From the NCBI GenBank assembly GCA_050950645.1, contig JBMNHZ010000013.1, positions 48,764 to 112,763 of the forward strand: a stretch of DNA of 64,000 bases. The letters are read 5' to 3'. The notes beneath the pieces were generated by a model. It saw only the letters and a list, made by a program, of their open reading frames with translations, was not told where the DNA came from and made no database searches. The stretch is from BRH-c25 sp012519325. GTDB lineage: Bacteria; Bacillota; Clostridia; Lutisporales; Lutisporaceae. The position numbers and the translations under genes were made by a program. Positions 9,544 to 18,761 of the stretch are shown here, piece after piece; position 1 is the first letter of the stretch; each line of letters starts with the position of its first letter.

Positions 9544-10578
9544 TTATACATAGACTCTTTCTTGGACTCCCTTTTTGACCGTAATTTTAAACTCAATTTC
9601 CATTCCTGCAGATATAGGAAAGTCCTTTATCAAAGCTTGTGTTGTGTAATAGTTTTTCCCGAGGAGTATACGAACCAGAACTGGCACTTCTCCTATCTGT
9701 AAACATGCTACCAAGAGGTCTCCAATCCGTTATGTCGACTTTTCACAAAAGTACCGTCAGGACGTGGCATTTCGAAACTATTGAGCTGTTTATAATTAAC
9801 TACTTCCAACTTCCACTTCGAATCATCAGAGTAGTCAGCCATCATTTTCAAAGTATAAGCGTGAAATACTCATACTCTCCACGGATCAGTATTATACTCT
9901 ACCCGTTATAATCGGCTCCATAATATAGTTGGGATCAGCCTTTGCCTTTTCTATTTCCAGCTCCCTTTTCAATGCTATATCCTCAGCTGTCGCCGTCCCA
10001 TTGGCAATGCGTTCCTCCATAGCAGCTTTTGCTACAAAGCCCTTCGGATCAGCCTTATAGTCCACCAGCCTCGATATGATTACTGCGGCCTGTGCCCTTG
10101 TTGTTACTCCTGTGGGATTGAATATAATTTTGCCGTTCATGGGGATACCCCTTACAAGGTATTCTTCATAGGCCTTTGTGAAGTAACCGTCAGGCTCATC
10201 CAGGTCATAATACGGGTTAGCCCCTTCTGAAGGTTCCAGTTTCAATGCCCTGCACATCATCATTACCATATCTTTTCTTGATATTGGAGCATCAGGATAA
10301 AACCTATCCCCTTCTTCTGCTTTTACTATTACACCGTTTCTAAGGGCTGTTTCTATGTAGACACTTGCCCAGTGAGGCTTTGAGGTAGGGTAGGGCTTCA
10401 TGTCCACAAAGCTCACGCTGTCTATTTTCTTGTACTCCATAGCCTGTACCAGCATCTCTACAAACTGCGCCCTCGTTACCTCCTCTTGCGGATTGAAGCT
10501 AACTGCAGCCGATACATAACCTGCAAGCACAAAGGCTATTATAAGTAAAAATGTAAAACTCTTATTAAAATTTCTCAT
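9544..10578 (-). CDS. SLH-domain surface protein (C-terminal half frameshifted)
   Basis: A signal peptide (NFNKSFTFLLIIAFVLAGYVSA) precedes three S-layer homology units: EEVTRAQFVEMLVQAM, then a unit ending RFYPDAPISRKDMVMMMCRAL, then IIFNPTGVTTRAQAAVIISRLV. SLH domains hold proteins to pyruvylated wall polymer. The clean frame stops at 9892, but coding-like sequence continues to a TAA at 9544 across about four frame changes (ADYSDDSKWKLEVVN, MPRPDGTFV, TDWRPLGSMFTDRR, DFPISAGMEIEFKITVKKG). The full protein is probably about 340 residues. ATG follows GAGG. It is the first gene of the surface operon, 48 bases before the PKD gene, so it may anchor the complex. Confidence 0.82.
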
Positions 10579-10598
10579 ATTTGATCCTCTTTTTCTTG

Positions 10599-10626
10599 TT
10601 TACAAATTTTGTATTTGTGTTATAAT
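10599..10626 (+). promoter_or_regulatory. Strong sigma-A promoter for a plus-strand transcript
   Basis: TTTACA (10599-10604), a 16-base spacer and TATAAT (10621-10626) with an extended -10 TG. No plus-strand ORF follows; a structured region does. Transcription would start near 10633. Confidence 0.65.
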
Positions 10627-10632
10627 ATGAAT

Positions 10633-10720
10633 GAGGTAATCGGCACCGCAAGGTGCGGTTACCCGGTTGGGTTAATTTATAACCGTCCCTGGGATTAGCA
10701 GGGCGGTTACTTCTTTATAT
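10633..10720 (+). ncRNA. Candidate small structured RNA, about 90 nt
   Basis: Downstream of the promoter lies a strong hairpin at 10635-10663 (GGTAATCGGCACC, GCAA tetraloop, GGTGCGGTTACC), a linker with CGGTT that can also pair with the following AACCG, and a second hairpin at 10681-10708 (AACCG.CCCTG / CAGGGCGGTT) followed by ACTTCTTTATATT. The order of promoter, hairpins and weak T-rich end suggests a small RNA convergent to ssb. I recognise no known family. It might instead be a leader of the minus-strand SLH gene, but the T-rich side is on the plus strand. Confidence 0.45.
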
Positions 10721-11045
10721 TACTCGCCCTTCTTGAAGCTTGTGGGGGTATACATTATCCACATAGACTTCTGTTATGTAGTGTACCTCTTCCTTTTCAT
10801 ACTTCCTGCTCTGCAGCCTGCCTTCAACAGAAACCAGCTCCCCCTTCTTCAGGTACTTTGATATGAACTTTTCCGGAAGGTTCCAGGCAACAATCTGAAT
10901 GAAATCCGTCAGGCCTGTTATTGTCACTTCCTACATAATCCCTGTCAACTGCCAGGGTAAAGTTGGTTACCCTTTTCTTCTCGTCGAAGGTCTTTGTTTC
11001 TGCATCAGCCGTAAGCCTGCCCATAAGGATTGATTTGTTTAACAT
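10715..11045 (-). CDS. ssb: Short single-stranded DNA-binding protein (one frameshift)
   Basis: The OB-fold SSB signature is clear: MLNKSILMGRLTADAETK, VTNFTLAVDRDY, DFIQIVAWN, EKFISKYLKKGELVSVEGRLQSRKYE, YITEVYVDNVYPH. The start ATG at 11045 follows AAGGAAG. A one-base insertion near 10925 (around CCTGACGG) breaks the frame; correcting it gives about 109 residues. There is no acidic C-terminal tail (ends KLQEGRVI), so this is probably a second, short SSB and not the main replication SSB. Family role: binds single-stranded DNA as an oligomer. No partner gene is next to it. Confidence 0.85.
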
Positions 11046-11166
11046 ATGTTTACTTCCTTTCATTTTTTGTATTCTCTGTTATTTTTTTACATGACACCAT
11101 GTTACTAATTTTGGAATTATATGTCAATATTCATCGATGAAAGGTTGTTTTGTACATATAAACTGC

Positions 11167-11211
11167 AAAAAAGAGTATCACAAACTGCTGAATCAGCAGT
11201 TTGCGACACTC
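11167..11211 (-). terminator. Rho-independent terminator of the lysine operon
   Basis: On the minus strand GAGTGTCGCAAACTGCT and AGCAGTTTGTGATACTC form a long stem (two mismatched positions) with loop GATTC, followed by TTTTTT. It lies 74 bases after the kamE stop. Confidence 0.9.
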
Positions 11212-11284
11212 CTGTTGGTATTTGCAGAATAATGCTGCGTAATTACAATAGTAGGTGAAGTACTCCGATTGCAGGGAAAGTATC

Positions 11285-12067
11285 CTATTCCGGCTGCTTA
11301 AGCGCCTGGCATATGAAGGATGCTACATCCTCCGCATAGGTGCCGACTCCGAAGCCTGCATCATAACCCAGCTCCTTTGCAAGCTCATGGGTTATCCTCG
11401 GGCCTCCGCAAGCTACCATAAATCTGTCCCGGAGCCCCTCCGCTTCAAGCAGCTCAATCAGGTTGGTCATATTCTGCACATGTATGTTTTTCTGTGTTAC
11501 CGTCTGGGATACAAGAAGTGCATCGGCATTAAGCTCCACAGCTTTCTTTATAAATTCTTCATTGGGCACCTGGCTCCCAAGATTATAAGCCTCTATCATT
11601 TCATATCTTTCAAGGCCGTAATGCCCTGCATAGCCCTTCATGTTCATAATTGCATCGATTCCGACGGTATGAGCGTCGGTGCCTGTGCTGGCACCCACTA
11701 CCACCAGCTTTCTCCCTATGTTCTTTCTTATGTATTCATCCACTTCAGTCATACTCATTACGGAGCTTTCAACCTTAGCCACCTTAATATCCGTTATATC
11801 GATAGTATGAATGCAGCTTCCGTAGACTACAAAGAAGGAGTACCCAACTCCCAGGTCTGCCATATGCACTACACCGGGTTCTTCAAGTCCCATTTTCATT
11901 GCATAAAGCTTGGCAGCCTCTTTTGCCAGTTCATCTGCCGGAATCGGCAGAGTAAAGCTCAGCTGCACCTTGCCGTCGTTCATTGTATCTCCATAGGACT
12001 TCACTCTTTTAGGATCAAAGCTTATATCATAATCCCTCTTATCCATTGAATACAAGCCAGAACTCAT
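11285..12067 (-). CDS. kamE: Lysine 5,6-aminomutase beta subunit
   Basis: The 260-residue protein is the cobalamin-binding subunit of D-lysine/beta-lysine 5,6-aminomutase, which moves the terminal amino group of L-beta-lysine to carbon 5. The B12-binding DxHxxG motif is DAHTVG near residue 130, followed by MNMKGYAGHYGLE, whose Lys is the one that holds PLP in the family. A Rossmann-like B12 domain makes up the C-terminal half (LNADALLVSQTVTQKNIHVQN; VACGGPRITHELAKELGYDAGFG). It follows kamD by 17 bases with ribosome site GGAGG and is the last gene before the terminator. Length matches the family (about 260). Confidence 0.96.
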   Translation of the reverse strand: MSSGLYSMDKRDYDISFDPKRVKSYGDTMNDGKVQLSFTLPIPADELAKEAAKLYAMKMGLEEPGVVHMADLGVGYSFFVVYGSCIHTIDITDIKVAKVESSVMSMTEVDEYIRKNIGRKLVVVGASTGTDAHTVGIDAIMNMKGYAGHYGLERYEMIEAYNLGSQVPNEEFIKKAVELNADALLVSQTVTQKNIHVQNMTNLIELLEAEGLRDRFMVACGGPRITHELAKELGYDAGFGVGTYAEDVASFICQALKQPE

Positions 12068-12084
12068 AATCTACCTCCATTTCA

Positions 12085-13634
12085 TTATTTCAACATCAAT
12101 TCTATAAATGGATTCAGGTATTTCTCATCCTTCTCCGTTACACCGTCCAGCCCTTTACCTCCCGTCCTGCTTCTCTTCACTCCTGCGAATTTGCCCTGCT
12201 CAAGAGCCGCAAAAAGCCCTTCTTCTGCAATATCCTTCAAAAGCGCAGCAGCTTTTTCAAGCACTTCTGCAGCTCTGGCCTGGATTATTCCGCCTTCTTT
12301 AAACTCCACTTCATCTCCGATGCTTCTCATATTGTTGAATATATATCTCGCATTCTCTATGGACAGAGCCCTGTCGGACATAAACGGCGTATGCAAGGCT
12401 TCCGTCATCATGCCAAGAAGCTGGATGCCCTGACCGGTCCAAATTGATACTATGTTGAAAAGCGCATCCTGCAAATGTCCCTTAAAAATATTCCCTGTCA
12501 TATATTTTGTAGGAGGCATGTATTTTAAAGGGGCTTTGGGGAATATTTCCCTTGCCATCTGCGCCTGGGCAAGCTCAAGAAGGAAACCGTTCTCAATTCC
12601 GGGTTCCATTTCAAAGGCGTGTCCTAAGCCCATCTGTTCTTCGGGTATTCCGGCTTTGAGGGCAAATTGCTCATTTATGAACTGGGAGGCCAATACCGTA
12701 TGGGCTTCTTCAACAGCATCCGCTGTTGTAAGGTAGTTATCTTCACCCGTATTGATAATTACACCGGCAAAACCATTGATTATCCTTGAAAAATTCTGAT
12801 CCACCAAGGTTCTCTGCATGTTTATATCCCTGAAAAGTATTCCGTATAATGCGTCGTTAAGCATTACATCGAGCCTTTCCATTGCGCCCCATTGCGGCTA
12901 TTTCAGGCATGCAGAGCCCCGAGCAGTAATTGCAGAGCCTTATATATCTTCCTACCCTCCCTGCTTGTTTCATCAAGAGCTTTTTCTCATTATCCTGAAA
13001 TTCTCCTGGGGTTGCATATGTTCCTCCGAAGCCTTCGGTAGTGGCCTCCATAGGGAACATAATCCAGAAGGCTCTGGCCTGTTGTCCTTATGACTGCTAT
13101 GATATCCGCACCCTGCTTCGCAGCTGCCTGTGCCTGCACTACGTCTTCATATATGTTTCCGGTAGCCACAATTACATAAAGATATGGCTTTCTGCCTTCC
13201 CCAATTGTGCTCAGATATTCATTCCGCTTTTCCCTGTTGCATTTTATCCTTTGGACCATTTTTGATGCCATCTCATAAGCCTTGTCTTTAATTTCCTTCT
13301 CAGGCCTTGCAGGCAGCCTGGTCAAATCCAGCTCTCCCAATGATACCTTTTCAGCAATCTCCTGGGCTGACAGTCCTGTATTTAAGACTGCATTCATCAG
13401 AAAATAGGCCGCTCCGATGCCAAGGCCGCCGGCCTTCTTGATATTATCCACCAGTATATTGGGAAGAGGGGTTCCCACGTCGTTTATGCCATCAACTCCG
13501 AAAAGTCTTGTAACTGTTCTTTCCACTGCCACCGTAGTATGAATGTCAATGAATTTTTGTATATCTTCCGCTATTTGCCCGGCTGATTCTCTTGCGCTGT
13601 CTATCAGTCTTCTGTCAAGCTTAAGACTGCTCAT
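12085..13634 (-). CDS. kamD: Lysine 5,6-aminomutase alpha subunit (frame broken by five insertions)
   Basis: The TIM-barrel subunit pairs with kamE. The start ATG at 13634 overlaps the end of kamC and follows GGAGG. The sequence reads MSSLKLDRRLIDSARE.. to SLLDYVPYG, then changes frame. Five one-base insertions explain everything between 12885 and 13048: GG near 13045, CCC(C) at 13008-13011, the T5 run at 12981-12985, CCC near 12956 and CCC(C) at 12887-12890. Removing them gives ATTEGFGGTYATQENFRIMRK, then ALDETSREVGRYIRLCNYCSG and EIAAMGAMERLDVMLNDALYG, the expected family sequence. The corrected length is 514 residues, normal for KamD. Sequence error is far more likely than decay, since kamE and the rest are intact. 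Confidence 0.93.
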
Positions 13635-15234
13635 GATACACCTCCATCATTTCTTCCGCCTGGCGCAGTATTTCTTCAGGTACTCCCATCAGGCGGGATA
13701 TGTTTATTGCATCCTTAGGAACCTTGGATTCCCCTTCTACTTCTATTAGAGTGTAATCCATATATTCCGATATTGCATCAGGGTCCTTTATACTCTTAAA
13801 ATCCATATCCCTAAGCCCCTTAACCTGCAAATGCCTAATGTCTTCTCCTGCAAGCCCGTCAAAATGAGTCGTAATAACGGCTATACAGGGCTTATTTTTA
13901 AGATAACTTATTATTGCCTTTGATAATGCACAACCCTCATGGGGATTTGTTCCCCTGGCCAGTTCATCTATGAGTATCAGCCCTTTTTCTTCCGCTCTCA
14001 TAAGTGCTTCCTTAACCGAGCGGATTTCCGCGCCGAAGGTGCTGAGGCCCATATCTATTGACTGTTCATCTCCGGCGGAAATATATATATAACCATTCAT
14101 ATCCATCTCCATATAATCGGCAGGTACGAGAAATCCATATTGTGCCATTGCCGCAAGCAATCCCGCCATCTTCAGGGATACGGTCTTGCCTCCCATATTT
14201 GCTCCGGTTATAAGTGTAACTCCCTGATCCAGTCTGATGCTTATGGGGGTAAAGGCTTTCCCTTTCCTTCTGAGGCTTGCCTCTACCAGGGGATGCCTCC
14301 CCTTAACTATAACAAGCCTTTCGGTATCGCAGATTACAGGCTTTATTCCATTGTAACCGTTGGCCATGTATGCCTTTGCTATGACCAGGTCGAATTTTGC
14401 CAGGGCATCCATAACCTCAAGTATCTCGCCGCCTCTTACTGCTATCTGCCCTGAAAGCTTCTCCAATACCAGCGCCTCTTCTACTGCCTCTTCACCCTTC
14501 AATTCTTCCATTTCCCTCATAAGCTCCAGCATTTCTTCTCCGGGCTTTACCCTGTAGGTTACATTTATATATGTTTCCCCCGCAAGCTGAAGCATGTTGT
14601 TTTCATTAAGCCTTTTAATAAGATTAGTCTGAGACTTGCTGACGGTTATTTCTCCGCTGGCTCTCACCGGCATTCCAAGCTCAGCCTCCGCCCTCTTTAC
14701 CGCCTCTTTTTTCAAAACATCCAGCTTGTGCTCGCCAGATGCTTTCCGTTTCCTAATTTCTGCCAAAGTCTCCGAGTAGCTGTCATAGATATAGAAGGTC
14801 TTGATACCGCTGCCTTCAGGGTCAAGTATGGCCTCCACCCACTGAAGCTCCTTAACCGCATATTTTTCAGGCACAGCCCAATGGAGGGCCTTCTGACTTT
14901 TTGATATTGATTTCGCTATATATACGAAATTCTTCAGTTCAAAAAACTCAACAACATTCAGTACTCCTCCGGCTATGCACCTTTCCACGGACCTTCTGAT
15001 ATCCTTTACCAGCCTCATTTGTGTCCTTATTTCGACAAATACGGCTCTCTGCGAATTTATAAGCTCCTTCAGAACGACCACCCTGTCCAGTTCTTCCAAC
15101 AGCTGCTCCTTTTCGCATGCTTCATAAGCCCTGATATTGTTCTTAAGCTTCTGGCCGAAGGGGGTCATAGGGTGCAGCCCTTCCAGAACCTTCCCGAATT
15201 CCAGTATTGTTTTTGTATTTTGATCCATCAGCAT
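13621..15234 (-). CDS. kamC: Lysine 5,6-aminomutase reactivase ATPase (MutS-like)
   Basis: The 537-residue protein has a MutS-type ATPase C-terminal domain: Walker A GANMGGKTVSLKMAGL near residue 350, signature SAGDEQSIDMGLSTFGAEI and Walker B LILIDELARGTNPHEG. The N-terminal half is helical and core/lever-like (residues 60-300), without the mismatch-binding domain. In lysine-fermenting Clostridia such a gene always sits in the kam operon and is thought to exchange damaged cobalamin on 5,6-aminomutase together with KamB. The start overlaps the kamB end by 7 bases and follows AAGGAG. It is not a mismatch-repair MutS, judging by size and context. Confidence 0.9.
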   Translation of the reverse strand: MLMDQNTKTILEFGKVLEGLHPMTPFGQKLKNNIRAYEACEKEQLLEELDRVVVLKELINSQRAVFVEIRTQMRLVKDIRRSVERCIAGGVLNVVEFFELKNFVYIAKSISKSQKALHWAVPEKYAVKELQWVEAILDPEGSGIKTFYIYDSYSETLAEIRKRKASGEHKLDVLKKEAVKRAEAELGMPVRASGEITVSKSQTNLIKRLNENNMLQLAGETYINVTYRVKPGEEMLELMREMEELKGEEAVEEALVLEKLSGQIAVRGGEILEVMDALAKFDLVIAKAYMANGYNGIKPVICDTERLVIVKGRHPLVEASLRRKGKAFTPISIRLDQGVTLITGANMGGKTVSLKMAGLLAAMAQYGFLVPADYMEMDMNGYIYISAGDEQSIDMGLSTFGAEIRSVKEALMRAEEKGLILIDELARGTNPHEGCALSKAIISYLKNKPCIAVITTHFDGLAGEDIRHLQVKGLRDMDFKSIKDPDAISEYMDYTLIEVEGESKVPKDAINISRLMGVPEEILRQAEEMMEVYHEQS

Positions 15235-16268
15235 GTTAATTTTTCTCCTTGAATCACATCAAAAACAGGTATGTGGGGCACTGCACTTCTCATAGCCTCA
15301 AGCAGTTGGGAGGGTTCAAAGCAGCGGCCCTCCGGGGAATACGGGTTTACTGTTATGGCTATTATATTTACATTTTCCAGCACCCGAAGCGCCATACCCA
15401 TTTTTTGAAGTATGGCAAAATCCGAAGCAGGTATGAATATCCTGGTAGGATCCTTCACTATGATCCTGAAGCTGCTTTTCATGTTCAACAGCATATCCCT
15501 CACTGTGTCTACAGTTGCCGAGCCGCTCAGTACTACACTGCCGGTGTTCTCTTCAAGCTGCTCCGAGATTACATCTCCGGATCGAAGTGAGGTAACGGTG
15601 TCAATGTACTTGACACTGCCGTCCATAGAAATCAAGGCTGTTTTTCCCATGTCAACGGCACTATATGCTATATCCCTTATATATTCATCCTCAACCACAG
15701 GGATCGAATACATATTAACAATATGAATCGTCTTTTCCACAACTCCGCTGATGCTCCGGGCCAGTGCGGCACCTGTCGCCAGCACGGTTCCGTCGGAAAC
15801 ATAAGGTGCTGCCGAGGCCCGCCTGTCCAGTGACCCGTCGATCAATACCAACTCAGCTCCCAATTCCTGCATTTCAATACACATATTCCTTATGGTAAGG
15901 GATGAGTGGGGCCCTGATATTTCAGCATATCCGTCCTCCGCGGCACGACCGATGACAACCCTCCCCAAAGGAGTATTGTAGTCAGTCACTCTGAATATCT
16001 CCAAACCTGCGTGTTCTCCTTTTATTGCGCTCTCTGCCGTGGTCAGAATCGTACCCCTCCTGACAAAAATGGGAGGCTTTTCGGTATTGGTAAGCACATC
16101 CTTCCGCTCTCCGTCCCTGCCCGTGGAAATGAGGCCCAGCCTTATTCCCTTTTCGTGGGCCTGATTGATTATCTCATTCAAAGTCACAGTCTTGCCGGCA
16201 TTCTTGCAGGTGCCTACTATTGATACTATTTTGTTTTGAGGGTATATAAGGTCTATAAGCTGATTCAT
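15228..16268 (-). CDS. kamB: Lysine 5,6-aminomutase reactivase subunit
   Basis: The protein has 346 residues from ATG at 16268, chosen because AGGAGG lies six bases before it. A P-loop GTCKNAGKTVTLNE is near residue 20, in a MobB/SIMIBI-like setting, followed by GLISTGRDGERKD and a LVLIDGSLDRRASAAP segment that could be the Walker B region. Known as the KamB partner of KamC in lysine fermentation clusters; proposed to reactivate the B12 enzyme. Its direct chemistry is not known. It overlaps kamC. Upstream lies a REP-like repeat separating it from kamA. Confidence 0.87.
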   Translation of the reverse strand: MNQLIDLIYPQNKIVSIVGTCKNAGKTVTLNEIINQAHEKGIRLGLISTGRDGERKDVLTNTEKPPIFVRRGTILTTAESAIKGEHAGLEIFRVTDYNTPLGRVVIGRAAEDGYAEISGPHSSLTIRNMCIEMQELGAELVLIDGSLDRRASAAPYVSDGTVLATGAALARSISGVVEKTIHIVNMYSIPVVEDEYIRDIAYSAVDMGKTALISMDGSVKYIDTVTSLRSGDVISEQLEENTGSVVLSGSATVDTVRDMLLNMKSSFRIIVKDPTRIFIPASDFAILQKMGMALRVLENVNIIAITVNPYSPEGRCFEPSQLLEAMRSAVPHIPVFDVIQGEKLTC

Positions 16269-16304
16269 CAAGGTCCTCCTGATTCTGGCTCCTTTGGGAC
16301 ATGC

Positions 16305-16345
16305 AGGACATGTAGACATGGGACAGGAGAAACGTCCCCGTCGTC
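16305..16345. repeat. REP-like repeat, copy 2, inside the kam operon
   Basis: GACATGGGACAGGAGAAACG with CGTCCCCGTCGTC downstream lies between the kamA stop and kamB start. The core is the same as at 1684 and 31070. A hairpin here could protect or separate the kdd-kamA mRNA part from kamBCDE. Confidence 0.65.
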
Positions 16346-16347
16346 CT

Positions 16348-17608
16348 TTACTTATGTCTTGCTCTTGCCCTGTCCTTGCGGAGCATTTCTGTCGGCTCCA
16401 GGTTCATTGCGTTTCCTTCCAGAAGCCCCGCTACGCCCGAAAGCTTATCTTCCTTCCTGCCGGTGCATACATCACAGGTACATGGCTCTTCTATGTATTC
16501 AGGCTCTGTGTACGTGGTGATAACACCTTCAAAATTCCTGAGTATTACTTTATTCTTATTCTGAGAAATAACGTATTGGGGCATTACCGGAGTCTTTCCG
16601 CCGCCTCCCGGCGCATCGACAACAAAGGTCGGTACGCAAAAGCCGGAGGTATGCCCCCTGAGGCCTTCAATTATCTCAATCCCCTTGGATACTGTAGTTC
16701 TGAAATGCTCTATCCCGAAGGAAAGGTCGCATTGATAAATATAATATGGCCTTACGCGGATCTTTACCAGCTCGTGAACCAGATTCTCTCATTATGTGGA
16801 CACAATCGTTCACTCCCCTTAAAAGCACCGACTGGTTTCCAAGGACTATCCCCGCGTCGGCAAGCTTGTTGCAGGCGGCTGAGGATTCCGGGGTAATCTC
16901 CACAGGATGGTTGAAATGAGTATTGAACCATACGGGATGATATTTCTTAAGCATGTTCACAAGATCGTCGGTTATTCTTTGGGGCATTACCACAGGGGTT
17001 CTTGAACCGAGACGGACAATTTCAACATGCTCTACCTCTCTAAGTTTTTTAATTATATACTCCAGCACATCATCATGCACAAGCAGCGGATCTCCCCCTG
17101 AGAGAAGCACATCTCGTATAACGGGAGTATTTCTTATGTATTCGATGGCTTTTTCTATTTTTTCCATAGGCATCTGCTCGTCGTGCTGCCCTGCAAATCT
17201 TCTTCTCGTACAGTGCCTGCAGTACATTGAGCACTGGTCGGTAATGAGCAGCAGTGCCCTGTCGGGGTACCTATGGGTTAATCCCGGTACAGGTGAGTCT
17301 TCATCCTCGTGAAGAGGGTCCAGCATGTCCGCATCTGCTTTGTGAAGCTCCAAAGATGTGGGGACAGCCTGCTTCCTGATAGGGCAATGGGGATTCCTGG
17401 GATCCATGAGTGATGCATAATATGGAGTAATTGCCCCCCTTAAGGTCTTCAGGCATTCGTTCACTCCTGCCTCTTCTTCGGGAGTAAGTTCAATTACCTG
17501 CTTCAGTTGGTCTGCTGTAGTTATCCTGTTGGATACCTGCCATTTCCAATCATTCCACTGCTCAGGAGAAACATCCTTCCACAATGGAATATCCTTGTAA
17601 TTCCTCAA
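16348..17608 (-). CDS. kamA: Lysine 2,3-aminomutase (one frameshift)
   Basis: A radical SAM/PLP enzyme that turns L-lysine into L-beta-lysine, the first step of lysine fermentation. The cluster Cys motif is CSMYCRHC near residues 126-133. DVLLSGGDPL and VRLGSRTPVVMPQRI follow. An inserted base near 16790 (GAATCTGG for GAACTGG) shifts the frame after NDCVHIMRE. With it removed the protein continues LVHELVKIRVRPYYIYQCDL ... GHTSGFCVPTFVVDAPGGGGKTP and ends RKDRARARHK, about 419 residues, normal for KamA. The C-terminal CTCDVC Cys pair binds structural zinc in the family. It starts at TTG with AAGGAGG eight bases before, so initiation may be weak. It lies 24 bases after kdd. Confidence 0.95.
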
Positions 17609-17632
17609 TGCGCATACCTCCTTAAAATTATT

Positions 17633-18673
17633 CTATGCATACATCTCAGTAAACAATTTCCTGAGCTTTTCACTCTCTCTGAGTATCTGGAGGGTTAATT
17701 CGGCGTGCCCCTTGGTATAGCCGTTTCCGATTATCATAGTGACATCGCTTCCTACCCCTTCAGCCCCCAGGGCTGCTTTTGTAAAGCTGGTGGCCATACT
17801 GAAGAAATATACTACTCCCGTGTTTTTTGTAGCAAGTATACTTGCCATCTCTGTGTCGGGTATGTTTACACAGTTTATTGTAATATCGGCCATATGGCCA
17901 TTTGTATATTCAGATACTTTGTTCATTATTTCTACGGGCATCTTAGCATTTCCTACAAAAACCTCATCGCAGAATCCCAGCTTCAACAGTCTGTCTGCAC
18001 TCTTCGGGCTTCCGCAGCAGCCTATTACCTTTCCAGTTACTCCTGCTCTTCTCTTTGCTTCATAGCTGCAGAGAACTCCGGATTTTCCTCCTGCGCCTAT
18101 TATAAATACCGTGTCACCGGGCTTCACCAGCTTGGCAGTCTGGGCGGGAGCACCGGCTACATCGAGGGCCGACAGCGCCAGCTTTTCCGGCATGTCCTTC
18201 GGCAGCACCGCATAAATTCCGCTTTCAAATAGTATCGCTTTTCCTTCTATATCAACCTGATCTATTTCTTTTCTGATTTCCTTGATTTTATCTATTCTGA
18301 GAGGAGTAAGTGAAAGTGATACAAGCGTTGCTATCTTATCTCCGACCTTCAGATCGGTCTTCCCTTTCAGCGCCGGCCCTATCTTCTCAACAGTGCCGAC
18401 AAGCATTCCGCCGGAGCCCGTTACAGGATTCCTGTGCTTACCCTGCTTTTCTACTATATCCAGCATGATTTCCGCTATCTTCTTTTCATCTCCGGCAGCC
18501 TGCCCTTCTATTTGTGTGAAGCTGGCAGAATCTATGTTCAAGGTATGTACATCTATTAGTATTTCGTTATCATAAAGCACATCCATGTTGTTGTCAACCT
18601 TGTTTGCAGGCTGCGGCAGGACGCCTGCCGGTTCAATTACCCTGTGAGTACCATATTTGCATCCCTTATTCAT
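17633..18673 (-). CDS. kdd: L-erythro-3,5-diaminohexanoate dehydrogenase
   Basis: 346 residues from ATG at 18673, behind AAGGAGG. It makes 3-oxo-5-aminohexanoate from the product of the 5,6-aminomutase, with NAD(P) as acceptor. The family start MNKGCKYGTHRVIEP is typical. A GroES-like N-terminal half (VLIDVHTLNIDSASF; GSGGMLVGTVEKIG; VGDKIATLVSLSLTP) precedes a nucleotide-binding segment DTVFIIGAGGKSGVLCSYE near residue 195. It is the first gene of the operon, with a sigma-54 promoter 90 bases upstream. An earlier in-frame ATG at 18733 lacks a ribosome site. Confidence 0.94.
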   Translation of the reverse strand: MNKGCKYGTHRVIEPAGVLPQPANKVDNNMDVLYDNEILIDVHTLNIDSASFTQIEGQAAGDEKKIAEIMLDIVEKQGKHRNPVTGSGGMLVGTVEKIGPALKGKTDLKVGDKIATLVSLSLTPLRIDKIKEIRKEIDQVDIEGKAILFESGIYAVLPKDMPEKLALSALDVAGAPAQTAKLVKPGDTVFIIGAGGKSGVLCSYEAKRRAGVTGKVIGCCGSPKSADRLLKLGFCDEVFVGNAKMPVEIMNKVSEYTNGHMADITINCVNIPDTEMASILATKNTGVVYFFSMATSFTKAALGAEGVGSDVTMIIGNGYTKGHAELTLQILRESEKLRKLFTEMYA

Positions 18674-18761
18674 GTACTGTTCTTCCTCCTTAATATTTAG
18701 CTTCGCAAAACAGCCACTAGTCTCTGGTTGCAAACGCTATCTGCTGTTTCTATTCAATATA

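Noticed and set aside
10633..10720. c-di-GMP or other known riboswitch
   Set aside because: The hairpins do not show the conserved core bases of the classes I know, so it is kept as an unnamed candidate.
11255..12049. 264-residue plus-strand open frame
   Set aside because: It is the mirror of kamE, which has full family motifs. The plus frame has no ribosome site and no recognisable domain.
12085..13634. kamD as a true pseudogene or three separate genes
   Set aside because: Five removable one-base insertions restore a full family protein; partner genes are intact.
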